DNA of 64,000 nt from Pseudomonas tructae (GCF_004214895.1 NZ_CP035952.1:2056501-2120500), one strand, 5' to 3'; counted from the first letter of the stretch, positions 1-8,734 are shown. The notes: generated by a model not told the origin, from the letters alone. Numbers and translations: made by a program.

Positions 1-848
1 CGGTAATGACCAAGGTCGCGGCAAAAAAGACCGCAGGGGTACTGGGCGATGATCTGGCGCTCAACGCCCAGCAGGTCACCGGCGTGCGAGCCGAGCGGGA
101 AATTCCAGTGGTCTGGGCGGTGGCCAAGGGATCATTTCTGAACAAACTGATCCTGGTCCCGGCAGCGCTGCTGATCAGTGCTTTCATTCCCTGGGCGGTG
201 ACGCCGCTGCTGATGCTCGGTGGCGCCTTTCTGTGCTTCGAAGGCTTCGAGAAGCTTGCGCACAAGTTCCTGCACAGCAAGGAAGAGGACCAGGCCGAGC
301 ATGCGGCGCTGAGCGAAGCGGTGGCCGATCCTGCGGTCGACCTGGTGGCTTTCGAGCAAGGCAAGATCAAGGGCGCGGTGCGCACCGACTTCATCCTTTC
401 GGCCGAGATCATCGCCATTACCCTGGGCACGGTCGCCGATGCACCGCTGACCCAGCAGATCATCGTGCTTTCGGGCATTGCCATCGTCATGACCATCGGT
501 GTCTATGGCCTGGTGGCCGGTATCGTCAAGCTTGATGACTTGGGCCTGTGGTTGACCCAGAAGGCATCCCGTGCAGCTCAGGCAGTCGGCAACGGTATCC
601 TGCGGGCGGCGCCGTACATGATGAAAAGCCTGTCGGTGATTGGTACTGCGGCGATGTTTCTGGTCGGTGGCGGGATCCTGGTGCACGGCGTGGCGCCGCT
701 GCATCATGCCATCGAGGCCTTCAGCGAAGGGCGTGGCGGGGTGCTGACCAGTACGTTGCTCAATGCCGGGGTGGGGATTGTCGCGGGTGCGGTGGTGCTG
801 GCGGTGGTTGCGGTTATCGCCAAGCTCTGGCGTTCTGTAAAAGGCTGA
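1..848 (+). CDS. DUF808 family inner-membrane protein (5' end cut off)
   Basis: The reading frame is already open at the left edge, so the gene starts upstream and only its last 280 or so residues are here. DUF808 (YedI-like) proteins are predicted polytopic inner-membrane proteins of unknown function and usually have about 300 residues, so little is missing. The ATG at position 6 is probably internal, because this family normally has about 20 more N-terminal residues. Visible features are a soluble stretch with [17 protein letters not shown], then several hydrophobic segments (around residues 45-80 of the visible part, 130-170, and two pairs near the C-terminus). No catalytic motif is evident. 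A REP palindrome follows the stop codon. Family assignment is fairly secure; the role is unknown. Confidence 0.85.
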   Translation, partial: VMTKVAAKKTAGVLGDDLALNAQQVTGVRAEREIPVVWAVAKGSFLNKLILVPAALLISAFIPWAVTPLLMLGGAFLCFEGFEKLAHKFLHSKEEDQAEHAALSEAVADPAVDLVAFEQGKIKGAVRTDFILSAEIIAITLGTVADAPLTQQIIVLSGIAIVMTIGVYGLVAGIVKLDDLGLWLTQKASRAAQAVGNGILRAAPYMMKSLSVIGTAAMFLVGGGILVHGVAPLHHAIEAFSEGRGGVLTSTLLNAGVGIVAGAVVLAVVAVIAKLWRSVKG

Positions 849-858
849 TGGCCTCATG

Positions 859-904
859 GCGGGGCAAGCCCGCTCCAACACTGTGGGAGTGGGCTTGCCC
901 CGCG
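859..904. repeat. REP palindrome pair
   Basis: Two inverted copies of the REP core (GCGGGGCAAGCCCGC and its reverse complement) form a long hairpin. It sits between two convergent genes and could also act as a bidirectional terminator or mRNA stabiliser. Confidence 0.85.
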
Positions 905-914
905 ATTGTTTTGA

Positions 915-1703
915 TCAGAAGTGTGCTTTTACCAGGAAGCTTGCGGTGTTCTGATCGGTATCGAACGCATCGCTGTCCTTGATGCCGTACTTGTTCTTCC
1001 AGTAGTCGTATTCGAAACCGACATACAGCTGTTTCTCGCCCCAGTTCAACGCTTTGCCCAGGTCATATTTGACCTGCGGGTTGAAGTGCAGGTTGGCGTG
1101 GTAGGTGCCACGGCGGCTGGTGGCATCGTTATCGACGACCCAGTCCATGAAGCCATCGATGAGGATGTCGGACTTGCCCACAGGGATGGTGTAGGACCAG
1201 ACCGGGGTAATCTGCCAGACGTTGTCACCGGCGCGGCTGCCTTCGGTGTTGCGCTGGTAGAAGTTCAGCTGGAAGTAGTCAAAACCGGGGATGTCCAGGT
1301 CGAAGCCCGGGCCGATCAGGTAGGACTCGGTGTCACCTTCGCCAAACTCGTAGGTCATGGCCAGCAGCACGTCCTTGACCGGGCCGAAGGCCAGCTTCTG
1401 GTCGAAGATCTTGCCGAACGACAGGCGCGGACTGATCTCGCCGTAATAGGTGTTAGGGCCGTTGTTGAAGTCTTTGTCGCCGTTGTAGAAGATCTTGTCG
1501 ACGAAGATGAAGTTGTCGCCGTACTTCCAGGCATCGGCGTGCTCGAAGGTCACGGTCTGCTGGATCGACGGGTTGACGGCAAAGTTCTTGCCCCACAGAT
1601 AGGTCAGGCTGTTGTTCTGCCATTGCAGCAGATCACCGGCGCTGGCGGCGGTGCTGGCCGCCAGCAGGCCGCTGGCGAGGATCAGGCTGTTGGTAATACG
1701 CAT
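915..1703 (-). CDS. Tsx/OmpK-type outer-membrane channel, copy 1
   Basis: A 262-residue protein of the nucleoside-specific channel (Channel_Tsx) family: a 12-stranded outer-membrane barrel thought to pass nucleosides or nucleobases. The N-terminus is a clear signal peptide ([18 protein letters not shown], cleavage after ASA), followed by [16 protein letters not shown] and alternating aromatic beta strands to a C-terminal Phe, as expected for an outer-membrane protein. I chose the ATG at 1703 because it begins the signal peptide and follows an AGGGAG ribosome site 9 bases upstream; the frame stays open further upstream without coding character. A close paralogue lies just upstream on the same strand. 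Its position beside purine permeases and catabolic enzymes suggests a purine-related solute, which is inference. Confidence 0.85.
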   Translation of the reverse strand: MRITNSLILASGLLAASTAASAGDLLQWQNNSLTYLWGKNFAVNPSIQQTVTFEHADAWKYGDNFIFVDKIFYNGDKDFNNGPNTYYGEISPRLSFGKIFDQKLAFGPVKDVLLAMTYEFGEGDTESYLIGPGFDLDIPGFDYFQLNFYQRNTEGSRAGDNVWQITPVWSYTIPVGKSDILIDGFMDWVVDNDATSRRGTYHANLHFNPQVKYDLGKALNWGEKQLYVGFEYDYWKNKYGIKDSDAFDTDQNTASFLVKAHF

Positions 1704-2066
1704 CGCGTCGTTGCTCCCTTGATTGATTCTGTATCGGTGCTCTGGTGTGGCGCCGTTGGGTTTAATACTTGTCTTTTGGGTCAGCTTTTTTCGATTGGCC
1801 ACAGCTGTTTGGCAAGAGCTGCGCCAACCTTCCAGGTCAGGCACAGGCATTCCTGCTCGACGTCTTTCTGAACAGCTGAAAAAGGGTATTTCAGGTTGGC
1901 GTGACGCTTGCCAACCGCCCGAATTCATTGACTGAGCGGTCAGCAAACGCAGGCAGGATCCGTCCTGCCCTGATCGAGGGGGCGCGCAGATTACTGGCTT
2001 GCGCGCTGGTCCTCAAGTGCTCCGTCCTGGAGCAGGTATGGCAAAAACTGTGCGTTTGGTCAGCTT
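1704..2066 (-). promoter_or_regulatory. Promoter region of Tsx copy 1, with repeated GCTGACC half sites
   Basis: This 363-base gap between the two tsx-like genes contains no convincing gene. Read on the minus strand it carries GCTGACC three times (plus-strand GGTCAGC at 1779-1785, 1938-1944 and 2058-2064). The middle one is part of a TGAC-N6-GTCA inverted repeat at 1930-1943. The same spacing occurs upstream of xdhA and the second NCS2 permease. These are candidate regulator sites only. Confidence 0.4.
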
Positions 2067-2855
2067 TTAGAAGTGAACCTTGACCAGGGCGCTGGTGACG
2101 CTTTGGTTGGTGTCGAGCTTTCCACTGTTCTCGATGCCGTATTTGTCTTTCCAGTAGCTGTACTCGATACCCACGTACAACTGCTTGGCGCCCCAGTTCA
2201 ACGCCTTGCCCAGGTCGTATTTGACCTGTGGGTTGAACTGCAGGTTGGCGTGGTAGGTACCGCGGCGACTGGTGGCGTCGTTGTCCACCACCCAGTCCAT
2301 GTAGCCGTCGATCAGGACGTCGGATTTGCCCACGGGGATGGTGTAGGAGAAGGTCGGGGTAATCTGCCAGACGCGATCGCCGGGGCGGCTGCCTTCGGTG
2401 TTGCGCTGCATGATGTTGAGGGTGAAGTAGTTGAAGCCCGGTACTGCCAGGTCAAAGCCGGGGCCGATCAGGTAGGCCTCGTTGTCGCCTTCGCCGGACT
2501 CGTAGGTCATGGCGATCAGTACGTCCTTGATCGGGCCGAACTCGAACTTGCGCTCGAAGATCTTGCCCAGCGACAGGCGTGGGCTGAATTCGCCGTAGTA
2601 GGTGTTGCTGCCCTTGTTGCGGTCGGTGCCGCCGTTGTAGAAGATTTTGTCGATGAACAGGAAGGTGTCACCGTACTTCCATTTGTTGGCATGCTCGAAG
2701 GTCACCGTCTGCTGGATCGCCGGGTTGACCTGGAAGTCCTTGCCGTAGAGGTAGGTGAGGCTGTTGGTGTGCCAGAGCAGCAAGTCCCCTGCGGCGGCTG
2801 GCAAGCTCGCCAGCAGGCTGCTACCGAGCAGAAGGGAAGTGGTGATGCCTTTCAT
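2067..2855 (-). CDS. Tsx/OmpK-type outer-membrane channel, copy 2
   Basis: A 262-residue paralogue of the downstream gene, equal in length and similar throughout (for example GDLLLWHTNSLTYLYGKDF against [19 protein letters not shown], and shared stretches such as QQTVTFEHA and [20 protein letters not shown]). It has its own signal peptide (MKGITTSLLLGSSLLASLPAAAG) and ends in Phe, as outer-membrane barrels do. The start at 2855 is chosen because it opens the signal peptide; the ribosome site is weak. It lies 133 bases downstream of the uracil/xanthine-type permease on the same strand, so it may be co-transcribed with it and supply the outer-membrane route for the same substrate. That link is inference. 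Confidence 0.85.
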   Translation of the reverse strand: MKGITTSLLLGSSLLASLPAAAGDLLLWHTNSLTYLYGKDFQVNPAIQQTVTFEHANKWKYGDTFLFIDKIFYNGGTDRNKGSNTYYGEFSPRLSLGKIFERKFEFGPIKDVLIAMTYESGEGDNEAYLIGPGFDLAVPGFNYFTLNIMQRNTEGSRPGDRVWQITPTFSYTIPVGKSDVLIDGYMDWVVDNDATSRRGTYHANLQFNPQVKYDLGKALNWGAKQLYVGIEYSYWKDKYGIENSGKLDTNQSVTSALVKVHF

Positions 2856-2988
2856 GTTGTGATTCCCGGCTTTGTTATTGTTGGTTTTCGGTTTTTTGGC
2901 GCGAAACGCCCCGGCCGACCCGCTCCCACGGGTCGACGGTCTTGCGTAGTGCTCGGGTGACGCCGGGCGGCAAGCGCCGCCCAAAGGC

Positions 2989-4344
2989 TCAGTGCTGGTG
3001 GGCGGTATCGTTGTGGGTGGCGCGTTCGGCGCCACCGAGGATGTTGAACAGCAGGTTGAGGATCAACGCGCTGACGGTGGCCATGGCAATGCCACTGTGG
3101 GTGATCGGTTCCATCCACTGGGGCATCTGCGCGAAGAACTCCGGACGTACCACCGGGATCAGGCCCATGCCGACACTGACGGCCACCAGCAACTGGTTGC
3201 GGCGGTCGGCGATGTCGGCTTCCTGAAGGATCTTGATGCCAGTGGCGGCGACCATGCCGAACATGGCGATCGATGCGCCACCCAGTACCGCAGGCGGAAT
3301 CGAGGCAATCAGGAACGCCGCTTTGGGCAACAGGCTGAGCAGGATCAGGAAACCACCGGCAACCACCGTGACGTAGCGGCAGCGCACGCCGGTCATCTGT
3401 ACCAGGCCGATGTTCTGGGCGAACGAGGAGTGGGTGAAGGTATTGAAAAAGCCGGCCACGAACGAGGCGCCGGCGTCGCACAGCAGGCCGCGCCGCAGCA
3501 TGCCGGGGGTCACTTCGCGTTCGGTGACCTTGCCCAGGGCGAGGAACATGCCAGTGGACTCGACGAAGATGATCACCACCACCAGGCACATCGACAGGAT
3601 CGGCGCCAGGCTGAAGGTCGGCATGCCGAAATGCAGGGGAGTCACGACCTGCACCCAGGGCGCTTCACTCAGGCCCGAGAGGTCGACCATGCCGATGGAG
3701 CCGGCAATGATGTAGCCCAGGCCCATGCCGATCAGCACCGAGACATTGACCCAGAAGCCGCGCATGAAGCGGTTGATCAACAAGATGGTGGCCAGCACCA
3801 GGCCGGCGACGGCCAGGTAGACAGGGGAGCCGAAGGGGGCGGCATCGGCGCCGCCGCCTGCCCAGTTGACCGCAACCGGAAACAGCGACAAGCCAATCGA
3901 GGTGATGACCGTACCGGTCACCAGCGGCGGGAAGAAACGCACGACCTTGGACATGAACGGCGCAATGATCATGCCGAAGAAACCGGCGGCGATGGTCGCG
4001 CCGAAAATCCCCTGCAGGCCGACGCCAGGCATGCCGGCCATGGCCACCATGCTGCCGACGGCGGCAAAGCTTGCGCCCATCATCACCGGCATGCGGATGC
4101 CGACTGCGCCAATGCCCAACGACTGGACGATGGTGGCGACACCTGCGACCAGCAGGTCGGCATTGATCAGGAAAGCGACTTCTTCACGAGAAAGTCCGGC
4201 GGCTTGACCGATGATCAGCGGCACGGCAATCGCGCCTCCGTACATCAGCAATACATGCTGCAGACCCACCAGGAACAGTTGGAACAGGGGCAGTGGCTGT
4301 CGTGGGGGCGCAACAGGGATGTACGCCTTGCGTGACTCGGACAT
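2989..4344 (-). CDS. NCS2 nucleobase:cation symporter (xanthine/urate/uracil type)
   Basis: A 451-residue member of the nucleobase-ascorbate transporter (NAT/NCS2) family in the inner membrane. It has the usual long run of hydrophobic helices. The family signature lies mid-protein: QNIGLVQMTGV matches (Q/E/P)-N-x-G-x4-T. The start at 4344 (MSESRKAYIPVAPP) follows a CGAGGTG ribosome site; an ATG 45 bases further upstream lacks one. The gene lies next to urate hydroxylase (puuD), which makes xanthine or urate the likeliest cargo, taken up by proton symport. Sequence alone does not separate urate, xanthine and uracil carriers. Confidence 0.9.
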   Translation of the reverse strand: MSESRKAYIPVAPPRQPLPLFQLFLVGLQHVLLMYGGAIAVPLIIGQAAGLSREEVAFLINADLLVAGVATIVQSLGIGAVGIRMPVMMGASFAAVGSMVAMAGMPGVGLQGIFGATIAAGFFGMIIAPFMSKVVRFFPPLVTGTVITSIGLSLFPVAVNWAGGGADAAPFGSPVYLAVAGLVLATILLINRFMRGFWVNVSVLIGMGLGYIIAGSIGMVDLSGLSEAPWVQVVTPLHFGMPTFSLAPILSMCLVVVIIFVESTGMFLALGKVTEREVTPGMLRRGLLCDAGASFVAGFFNTFTHSSFAQNIGLVQMTGVRCRYVTVVAGGFLILLSLLPKAAFLIASIPPAVLGGASIAMFGMVAATGIKILQEADIADRRNQLLVAVSVGMGLIPVVRPEFFAQMPQWMEPITHSGIAMATVSALILNLLFNILGGAERATHNDTAHQH

Positions 4345-4374
4345 GCAACACCTCGGTTTTGTTTTTATTCTTGG

Positions 4375-4457
4375 AGCTGCAAGCTTCAAGCGCCAAGCTT
4401 CAGGTAGAAGCAGGGCAGCGCGCTTGGCTTGCAGCTTGTAGCTTGCCGCTTGTAGCT
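4375..4457. repeat. AGCTTGCAGCTT-type inverted repeat
   Basis: A cluster of AGCTGCAAGCTTCAAGC and its near reverse complement GCTTGGCTTGCAGCTTG forms a potential long hairpin between puuD and the permease. A related repeat (CTTGCCGCTTGAAGCTTGCC) occurs near 60810-60860. This looks like a dispersed intergenic repeat, not a gene-specific signal. Confidence 0.6.
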
Positions 4458-4462
4458 GTTAC

Positions 4463-5788
4463 TCAGTGGGTTGGCGCTCCTTTGGCGACCCAGGCGCCGA
4501 TCAGTTCACGTTCCTGCTGGGTCATCTGGGTGATGTTGCCCAGGGGCATGATCTGCGTGGCCACGGCTTGCGCCTGGATGCGCGCAGCCTGTTGCTGGAT
4601 CTGCTGCGGGGTGTCGAGCATCACGCCGGCCGGGGCGGCGCTGAACAGCGGGCTGGTCGGCTTGGCCGAATGGCACACCGCGCAACGCTCCTGGATGACG
4701 CTGTGGATCTTGTCGAAACCGGCATCGTCGAGCTTGGCCGTGGCCTCGGTCGGAGCTGCAGCGGGGGCGGCAGGTTGGGCAGGGGCTGCCGCCTGTTCGG
4801 CGGCTTTCTGGGCAGCGGTCTTGCCACCCAGGGCGGTTTCCGGCAACGGTTGGTACTCGATCTTGGCAGCGGCTTGTTCTGGGGCACGCGGCATCGGCGC
4901 AGGGCCGGTGACGTACGCCAGGCAGATCATCGACAAGGCACCGACCGGCAGGGTCCAGGCGTACTTGTTGCTGTCATGACGGGTGTTGAAGTAGTGACGC
5001 ACCAACACCGCCGCCACCGCGATACCGCCCAGGATCAACCAGTTGTACTGGCTGCCGTAGGTGCTCGGGAAGTGGTTGCTGATCATGATGAACAGCACCG
5101 GCAAGGTGAAGTAGTTGTTGTGCCGCGAGCGCAGCAAACCTTTGGCCGGCAGCAAGGGGTCTGGCGTCTGGTTGGCTTCGATGGCGGCGACCAGCTGACG
5201 TTGGGCCGGCATGATGATACGGAACACGTTACCGACCATGATGGTGCCGATGATCGCGCCGGTGTGCAGGTACGCACCACGGCCGCTGAACACCTGGCTG
5301 AAGCCGTAGCAGGCGGCAATCACCAGCACGAACAGGACCAGGCCGAGCAGGCCGGGGCGCTTGCCCAGTGGCGAGTCACAGAGGAAGTCGTAGATGAACC
5401 AGCCGGCGATCAGCGAACCGACACCGATGGCAATGCCTTCACCACCGCTCAGGGAGCTGCCCGGTGCCAGCAGGTACAGGGTCGGATTCCAGTAGAACAC
5501 CAGGCACAGCAGGGCGATACCCGACATCCAGGTGAAGTAGGCTTCCCATTTGAACCAGTGCAGGTTCTCCGGCATTTTTGGCGGAGCCAGCTTGTACTTC
5601 TCCAGGTGGTAGATCCCGCCACCGTGAATCGCCCAGAGATCGCCGGAAAGACCGTCGCGCGGGTTGGCCCGGTTGAGGTTGTTTTCCAGCCAGACAAAGT
5701 AGAACGACGCGCCAATCCAGGCCACGCCAGTGATCATGTGAACCCAGCGCACGCTCAGGTTCAGCCATTCCAGCAGATGTGCTTCCAC
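4463..5788 (-). CDS. puuD: Membrane-bound urate hydroxylase with cytochrome c domain
   Basis: Oxidises urate to 5-hydroxyisourate. The 441-residue protein has an N-terminal membrane domain of the Urate_ox_N family (about eight helices, starting LNLSVRWVHMITGVAWIG). A Pro/Ala/Gln-rich linker around residues 310-350 leads to a C-terminal cytochrome c domain. The haem-binding CAVCH is at residues 369-373, with a likely axial Met at about 414 (IMPLGN). This architecture fits PuuD, which passes electrons to the respiratory chain instead of using oxygen like uricase. The start is GTG at 5788 with AGAGGT upstream. It is the last enzyme gene of the minus-strand run puuE-uraD-allA-puuD and precedes the NCS2 permease. 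Confidence 0.93.
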   Translation of the reverse strand: MEAHLLEWLNLSVRWVHMITGVAWIGASFYFVWLENNLNRANPRDGLSGDLWAIHGGGIYHLEKYKLAPPKMPENLHWFKWEAYFTWMSGIALLCLVFYWNPTLYLLAPGSSLSGGEGIAIGVGSLIAGWFIYDFLCDSPLGKRPGLLGLVLFVLVIAACYGFSQVFSGRGAYLHTGAIIGTIMVGNVFRIIMPAQRQLVAAIEANQTPDPLLPAKGLLRSRHNNYFTLPVLFIMISNHFPSTYGSQYNWLILGGIAVAAVLVRHYFNTRHDSNKYAWTLPVGALSMICLAYVTGPAPMPRAPEQAAAKIEYQPLPETALGGKTAAQKAAEQAAAPAQPAAPAAAPTEATAKLDDAGFDKIHSVIQERCAVCHSAKPTSPLFSAAPAGVMLDTPQQIQQQAARIQAQAVATQIMPLGNITQMTQQERELIGAWVAKGAPTH

Positions 5789-5838
5789 AGTCTTTACCTC
5801 TACCCTGGCACCCTGTAGCCGGGCGCTCAGGTCTTCTC

Positions 5839-6342
5839 TTATTGGTGGGGGGCGAGGATCAACTGCTCATCCTCATTGAAAAAATGCTCATCGCAGTTGT
5901 TGCCAGTGCCACTGCGATCAACCACCAGGAAGTCATCCCGCTTTTCGATCGTCAGCACCGGGTGGTGCCAGACGCCGCGATGGTAATTGATGCCCTGCCT
6001 TCCATTACTGATGAAGGCACGGACCAGGCCTGATACAGGTGCATCGCCAACCGGCGCGACCACGATCAGAAAGGGGTTGCCGAGCAGCGGAATGAAAGCC
6101 TGGCTGCCCTGCGGATGGCGTTCCAGCATGCGAACGGTCAGGGGCATGTCCTGCGCGTCGGCGCGGAAGATGCTGATGATCGCCTTGTCGTCGGGTTGCG
6201 CGGTTTCGACCGTGGCCAGACGATGGAAGCGCATGGTCGAGCCGTTGTTGATCATGAAGTGGTCGCTGCCATCGGTTTCGATCACGTCACCAAAAGGGGC
6301 GAAGGCTTCTTTGCTCAGGGGCTCAATCACTAAAGTGCGCAT
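5839..6342 (-). CDS. allA: Ureidoglycolate lyase
   Basis: Splits ureidoglycolate into glyoxylate and urea, the last step of the allantoin route. At 167 residues it has normal AllA length, and the family pattern is clear: MRTLVIEPLSKEAFAPFGDVIE at the start (shown in two parts: MRTLVIEPLS then KEAFAPFGDVIE), then the cupin-like segment GINYHRGVWHHPV. It lies 30 bases downstream of uraD and 50 bases upstream of puuD on the same strand, so the four genes are probably one transcript. The allantoicase that should supply its substrate is not adjacent and is not in the window. Confidence 0.93.
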   Translation of the reverse strand: MRTLVIEPLSKEAFAPFGDVIETDGSDHFMINNGSTMRFHRLATVETAQPDDKAIISIFRADAQDMPLTVRMLERHPQGSQAFIPLLGNPFLIVVAPVGDAPVSGLVRAFISNGRQGINYHRGVWHHPVLTIEKRDDFLVVDRSGTGNNCDEHFFNEDEQLILAPHQ

Positions 6343-6372
6343 GCTGTTTTCTCTTTGTTCTGTAGGGATGTC

Positions 6373-6888
6373 TTAAAGCTGAAGCAGGCGGAACAGGGCG
6401 ATCAGGTTGATCTGCGCCAGCGCTTCCTTGAACTCGGCTTCGACCGAGTTGTGGATGCGTTTTTCAAAGGCGGCCAGGATCTGGTGCCGGTTGCTGCCTT
6501 TGACCGCCATGATGAACGGGAACTTGAACTTCGCTTTGTAAGCATCGTTGAGTTCGGTGAAGCGCGTGAACTCTTCGGCGGTGCACTGGTGGATGCCGGC
6601 GCCGGCCTGTTCGTGGGTGCTCGATTGGGTCAGTTCGCCCTGGATCGCGGCCTTGCCGGCGAGGTCCGGGTGGGCGTTGATCAGCGCCAGCTGGGCGGCA
6701 TGGTCGGCGCTGAGCAGGATGTCGCTCATACGCTGGTGCAGGGCCTCGATCTGCTCGATCTCCTGCAACTGGCCCAGGTCGTAGGCCTTCTCGGCAACCC
6801 ATGGCGAGTGTTCGTAGATGTCGGCGAAAGCTTCGACGAACGCTGCGCGATCCAGGGTCGAAGGCTTCAGGGTCTTGAATGCAGTCAT
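6373..6888 (-). CDS. uraD: OHCU decarboxylase
   Basis: Converts 2-oxo-4-hydroxy-4-carboxy-5-ureidoimidazoline (OHCU) to S-allantoin after HIU hydrolase has acted. The 171-residue helical protein carries the family landmarks: FADIYEHSPWVAEKAY near residue 25, INAHPDLAGKAA around residue 70-80, and FPFIMAVKG near 125. The His and Glu of the first two motifs are expected active-site residues. The start ATG overlaps the puuE stop codon by 4 bases (ATGA), which indicates translational coupling. Confidence 0.93.
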   Translation of the reverse strand: MTAFKTLKPSTLDRAAFVEAFADIYEHSPWVAEKAYDLGQLQEIEQIEALHQRMSDILLSADHAAQLALINAHPDLAGKAAIQGELTQSSTHEQAGAGIHQCTAEEFTRFTELNDAYKAKFKFPFIMAVKGSNRHQILAAFEKRIHNSVEAEFKEALAQINLIALFRLLQL

Positions 6889-7814
6889 TGTGCTTTCTCG
6901 GCTTGGAATGGGTGGGTGGCATGCCAGTGGCGGGCGATGTCCACGCGCCGGGCGAACCAGACCTGGTCATGGCTCTTGGCGTACTCGATGAAGCGCTTGA
7001 GCGCAGCCAGGCGCGCCGGGCGGCCGATCAAGCGGCAGTGCAAGCCGATCGAAAGCATTTTCGGCGCATCGCTGCCTTCTTCGTAGAGCACATCGAAGGC
7101 GTCCTTGAGGTACTGGAAAAACTGCTCGCCGCAGTTGAAACCCTGCACCTGGGTAAAGCGCATGTCGTTGGTGTCCAGGGTGTAGGGGATCACCAGATGC
7201 GGCTTGTCGGTCGGGTTGTTGCGTTCCCAGTAGGGCAGGTCGTCGTCGTAGGTATCGCTGTCGTAGAGGAAGCCACCTTCTTCCATCACCAGACGGCGGG
7301 TGTTCGGCCCGGTGCGGCCGGTGTACCAGCCCAGCGGACGCTCGCCGGTGAGTTCGGTGAGGATGCGGATGGCTTCGAGCATGTGCTCGCGCTCCTGGGC
7401 CTCGTCCATGTGCTGGTAATCGATCCAGCGGTAGCCGTGGCTGCAGATCTCGTGGCCGGCCTGGACCATGGCGCGGATTACATCCGGGTGGCGCTGGGCG
7501 GCCATGGCCACGGCGAAAACGGTCAAGGGTACGCCAGTGTCCTTGAACAGCTTGAGCAAGCGCCATACACCGGCACGGCTGCCGTACTCATACAGCGATT
7601 CCATGCTCATGTTGCGCTCGCCCTGCAGCGGCTGGGCGGCGACCATTTCCGAAAGAAAGGCTTCGGACTCTTTATCGCCGTGAAGGATGTTGCGTTCGCC
7701 ACCTTCTTCGTAATTGAGCACGAAAGACAAAGCAATGCGGGCATTCCCCGGCCAGCGCGGATGGGGTGGGGTGTTGCCGTAACCGATCAGGTCGCGAGGG
7801 TAATCAGCGCTCAC
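6885..7814 (-). CDS. puuE: Allantoinase of the polysaccharide-deacetylase type
   Basis: Hydrolyses allantoin to allantoate. The 309-residue protein belongs to the NodB/polysaccharide deacetylase-like PuuE family, not to the amidohydrolase-type AllB. It begins SADYPRDLIGYGNTPPHP and carries LSFVLNYEEGGERN near residue 40. I chose the GTG at 7814 because it gives the usual family length and follows AAGGAAG; the frame is open 141 bases further up but is not family-like there. It is the first gene of the puuE-uraD-allA-puuD run and is divergent from the HIU hydrolase gene. Confidence 0.92.
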   Translation of the reverse strand: MSADYPRDLIGYGNTPPHPRWPGNARIALSFVLNYEEGGERNILHGDKESEAFLSEMVAAQPLQGERNMSMESLYEYGSRAGVWRLLKLFKDTGVPLTVFAVAMAAQRHPDVIRAMVQAGHEICSHGYRWIDYQHMDEAQEREHMLEAIRILTELTGERPLGWYTGRTGPNTRRLVMEEGGFLYDSDTYDDDLPYWERNNPTDKPHLVIPYTLDTNDMRFTQVQGFNCGEQFFQYLKDAFDVLYEEGSDAPKMLSIGLHCRLIGRPARLAALKRFIEYAKSHDQVWFARRVDIARHWHATHPFQAEKAQ

Positions 7815-7890
7815 TGCAGTCTTCCTTCTTGTACGTGAATGCGGAGGGCGTGGGCACCCGGTAAGGGTATCGGCCACGACGATGGGTTGA

Positions 7891-7900
7891 TTGTATACAA
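7891..7900. promoter_or_regulatory. Candidate GntR operator upstream of puuE
   Basis: TTGTATACAA is a perfect 10-base palindrome. On the minus strand it contributes TACAAT, a plausible -10 for puuE, so a bound protein would block the promoter. It is the same word as the site at 10229-10238. Confidence 0.6.
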
Positions 7901-8096
7901 CTTTGTTTGCGATTTGTAAGCCTGTTTTTTCGCTTTTCTTTGCCTTTTCACCCACGCTCGCCGTGACAAAAAGCCCTGCAAGAAACCTGCCTGATCGGTC
8001 AGCTAATGACGTGGGCGTCCGCCATTGGTGGGGTTTTGCGACTGGTGGACTATTTATAGGTAGGCGCGCGCGGTGTCCGGAAAGAATGCCGAATTA

Positions 8097-8106
8097 TTGT
8101 GTACAA
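8097..8106. promoter_or_regulatory. Candidate GntR operator upstream of HIU hydrolase
   Basis: TTGTGTACAA matches the motif with one base change and overlaps a TACAAT -10-like element (8102-8107) reading towards the HIU hydrolase gene, 107 bases from its start. Confidence 0.6.
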
Positions 8107-8213
8107 TTTTATCTGGAAATGTCTTAATAATCCGACAGCCGCATGTTGTCGGGCAATCCGAGCCTGGCCTGCGGGAATTTTTTGCCCACACATAGAACAG
8201 AGGCGAGCAAGCA

Positions 8214-8567
8214 ATGGGACGTTTGACCACGCATGTACTGGATGCCGCTCATGGCTGCCCCGGCAGCTCGATCAAGGTTGAGCTGTACCGGGTCGAAGGC
8301 CAGCAGCTGGAGCTGGTGCACACCACCCTGACCAACAGCGATGGCCGTTGCGACGCACCGCTGCTGCAAGGCGATGATTACCGCAGTGGCGTCTACCAGT
8401 TGCAGTTCAGCGCCGGCGACTACTACCGTGCCCGTGGCGTACAACTGCCCGAGCCTGCATTCCTGGACGTGGTGGTGCTGCGTTTTGGCATCAGCGCCGA
8501 GCAGGACCATTACCACGTTCCGCTGTTGATCTCGCCGTACAGTTACTCGACCTATCGCGGAAGCTAG
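8214..8567 (+). CDS. uraH: 5-hydroxyisourate hydrolase (transthyretin-like)
   Basis: Hydrolyses 5-hydroxyisourate, the product of PuuD, to OHCU. The 117-residue protein has all family marks: THVLDAAHG at the N-terminus, an inner-sheet segment YHVPLLISP, and the C-terminal YRGS tetrapeptide that distinguishes HIU hydrolases from true transthyretins. The length is typical and there is no signal peptide, so it should be cytoplasmic. It is divergent from puuE with operator-like palindromes between them, and a rho-independent terminator follows. Confidence 0.95.
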   Translation: MGRLTTHVLDAAHGCPGSSIKVELYRVEGQQLELVHTTLTNSDGRCDAPLLQGDDYRSGVYQLQFSAGDYYRARGVQLPEPAFLDVVVLRFGISAEQDHYHVPLLISPYSYSTYRGS

Positions 8568-8598
8568 TTGGTCGCTAGAAGAATCTTCGTAGGTCCTT

Positions 8599-8625
8599 GC
8601 CCGCTCACACTGCGGGCTTTTTTTT
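8599..8625 (+). terminator. Terminator of HIU hydrolase gene
   Basis: GCCCGC, a 7-base loop and GCGGGC are followed by a run of eight or nine T, about 30 bases after the stop codon. Confidence 0.85.
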
Positions 8626-8645
8626 GCCTGGGTTTTTTGCCATCT

Positions 8646-8670
8646 GTGGCAGCGGGCTAGCCCCGCGATG
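8646..8670. repeat. Single degenerate REP unit
   Basis: GTGGCAGCGGGCTAGCCCCG is a solitary, mutated REP unit between two terminators. Confidence 0.55.
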
Positions 8671-8683
8671 AGGACCTCCCAAA

Positions 8684-8713
8684 CAACAAAAAGCCCCACC
8701 CGAAGGTGAGGCT
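8684..8713 (-). terminator. Terminator of the second NCS2 permease gene
   Basis: Read on the minus strand, AGCCTCACC-TTCG-GGTGGGGCT is followed by TTTTTG. The stem has a stable UUCG-type loop and lies about 20 bases beyond the permease stop codon. Confidence 0.85.
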
Positions 8714-8734
8714 CTGTTGTACCAGTATGCCGTG

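Larger units (their letters stand above)
7815..8213. promoter_or_regulatory. Divergent puuE / HIU hydrolase promoter region
   Basis: This 399-base gap holds no gene that I can support. It contains two copies of a near-perfect palindrome, one on the puuE side (7891-7900) and one on the HIU hydrolase side (8097-8106). It also has a CTGATCGGTCAG inverted repeat at 7991-8002 that resembles the half sites upstream of the first tsx-like gene. Confidence 0.6.

Noticed and set aside
5839..6342. Possibility that this gene is the missing allantoicase
   Set aside because: Length (167 residues) and motifs fit AllA ureidoglycolate lyase; allantoicases are about 330 residues.
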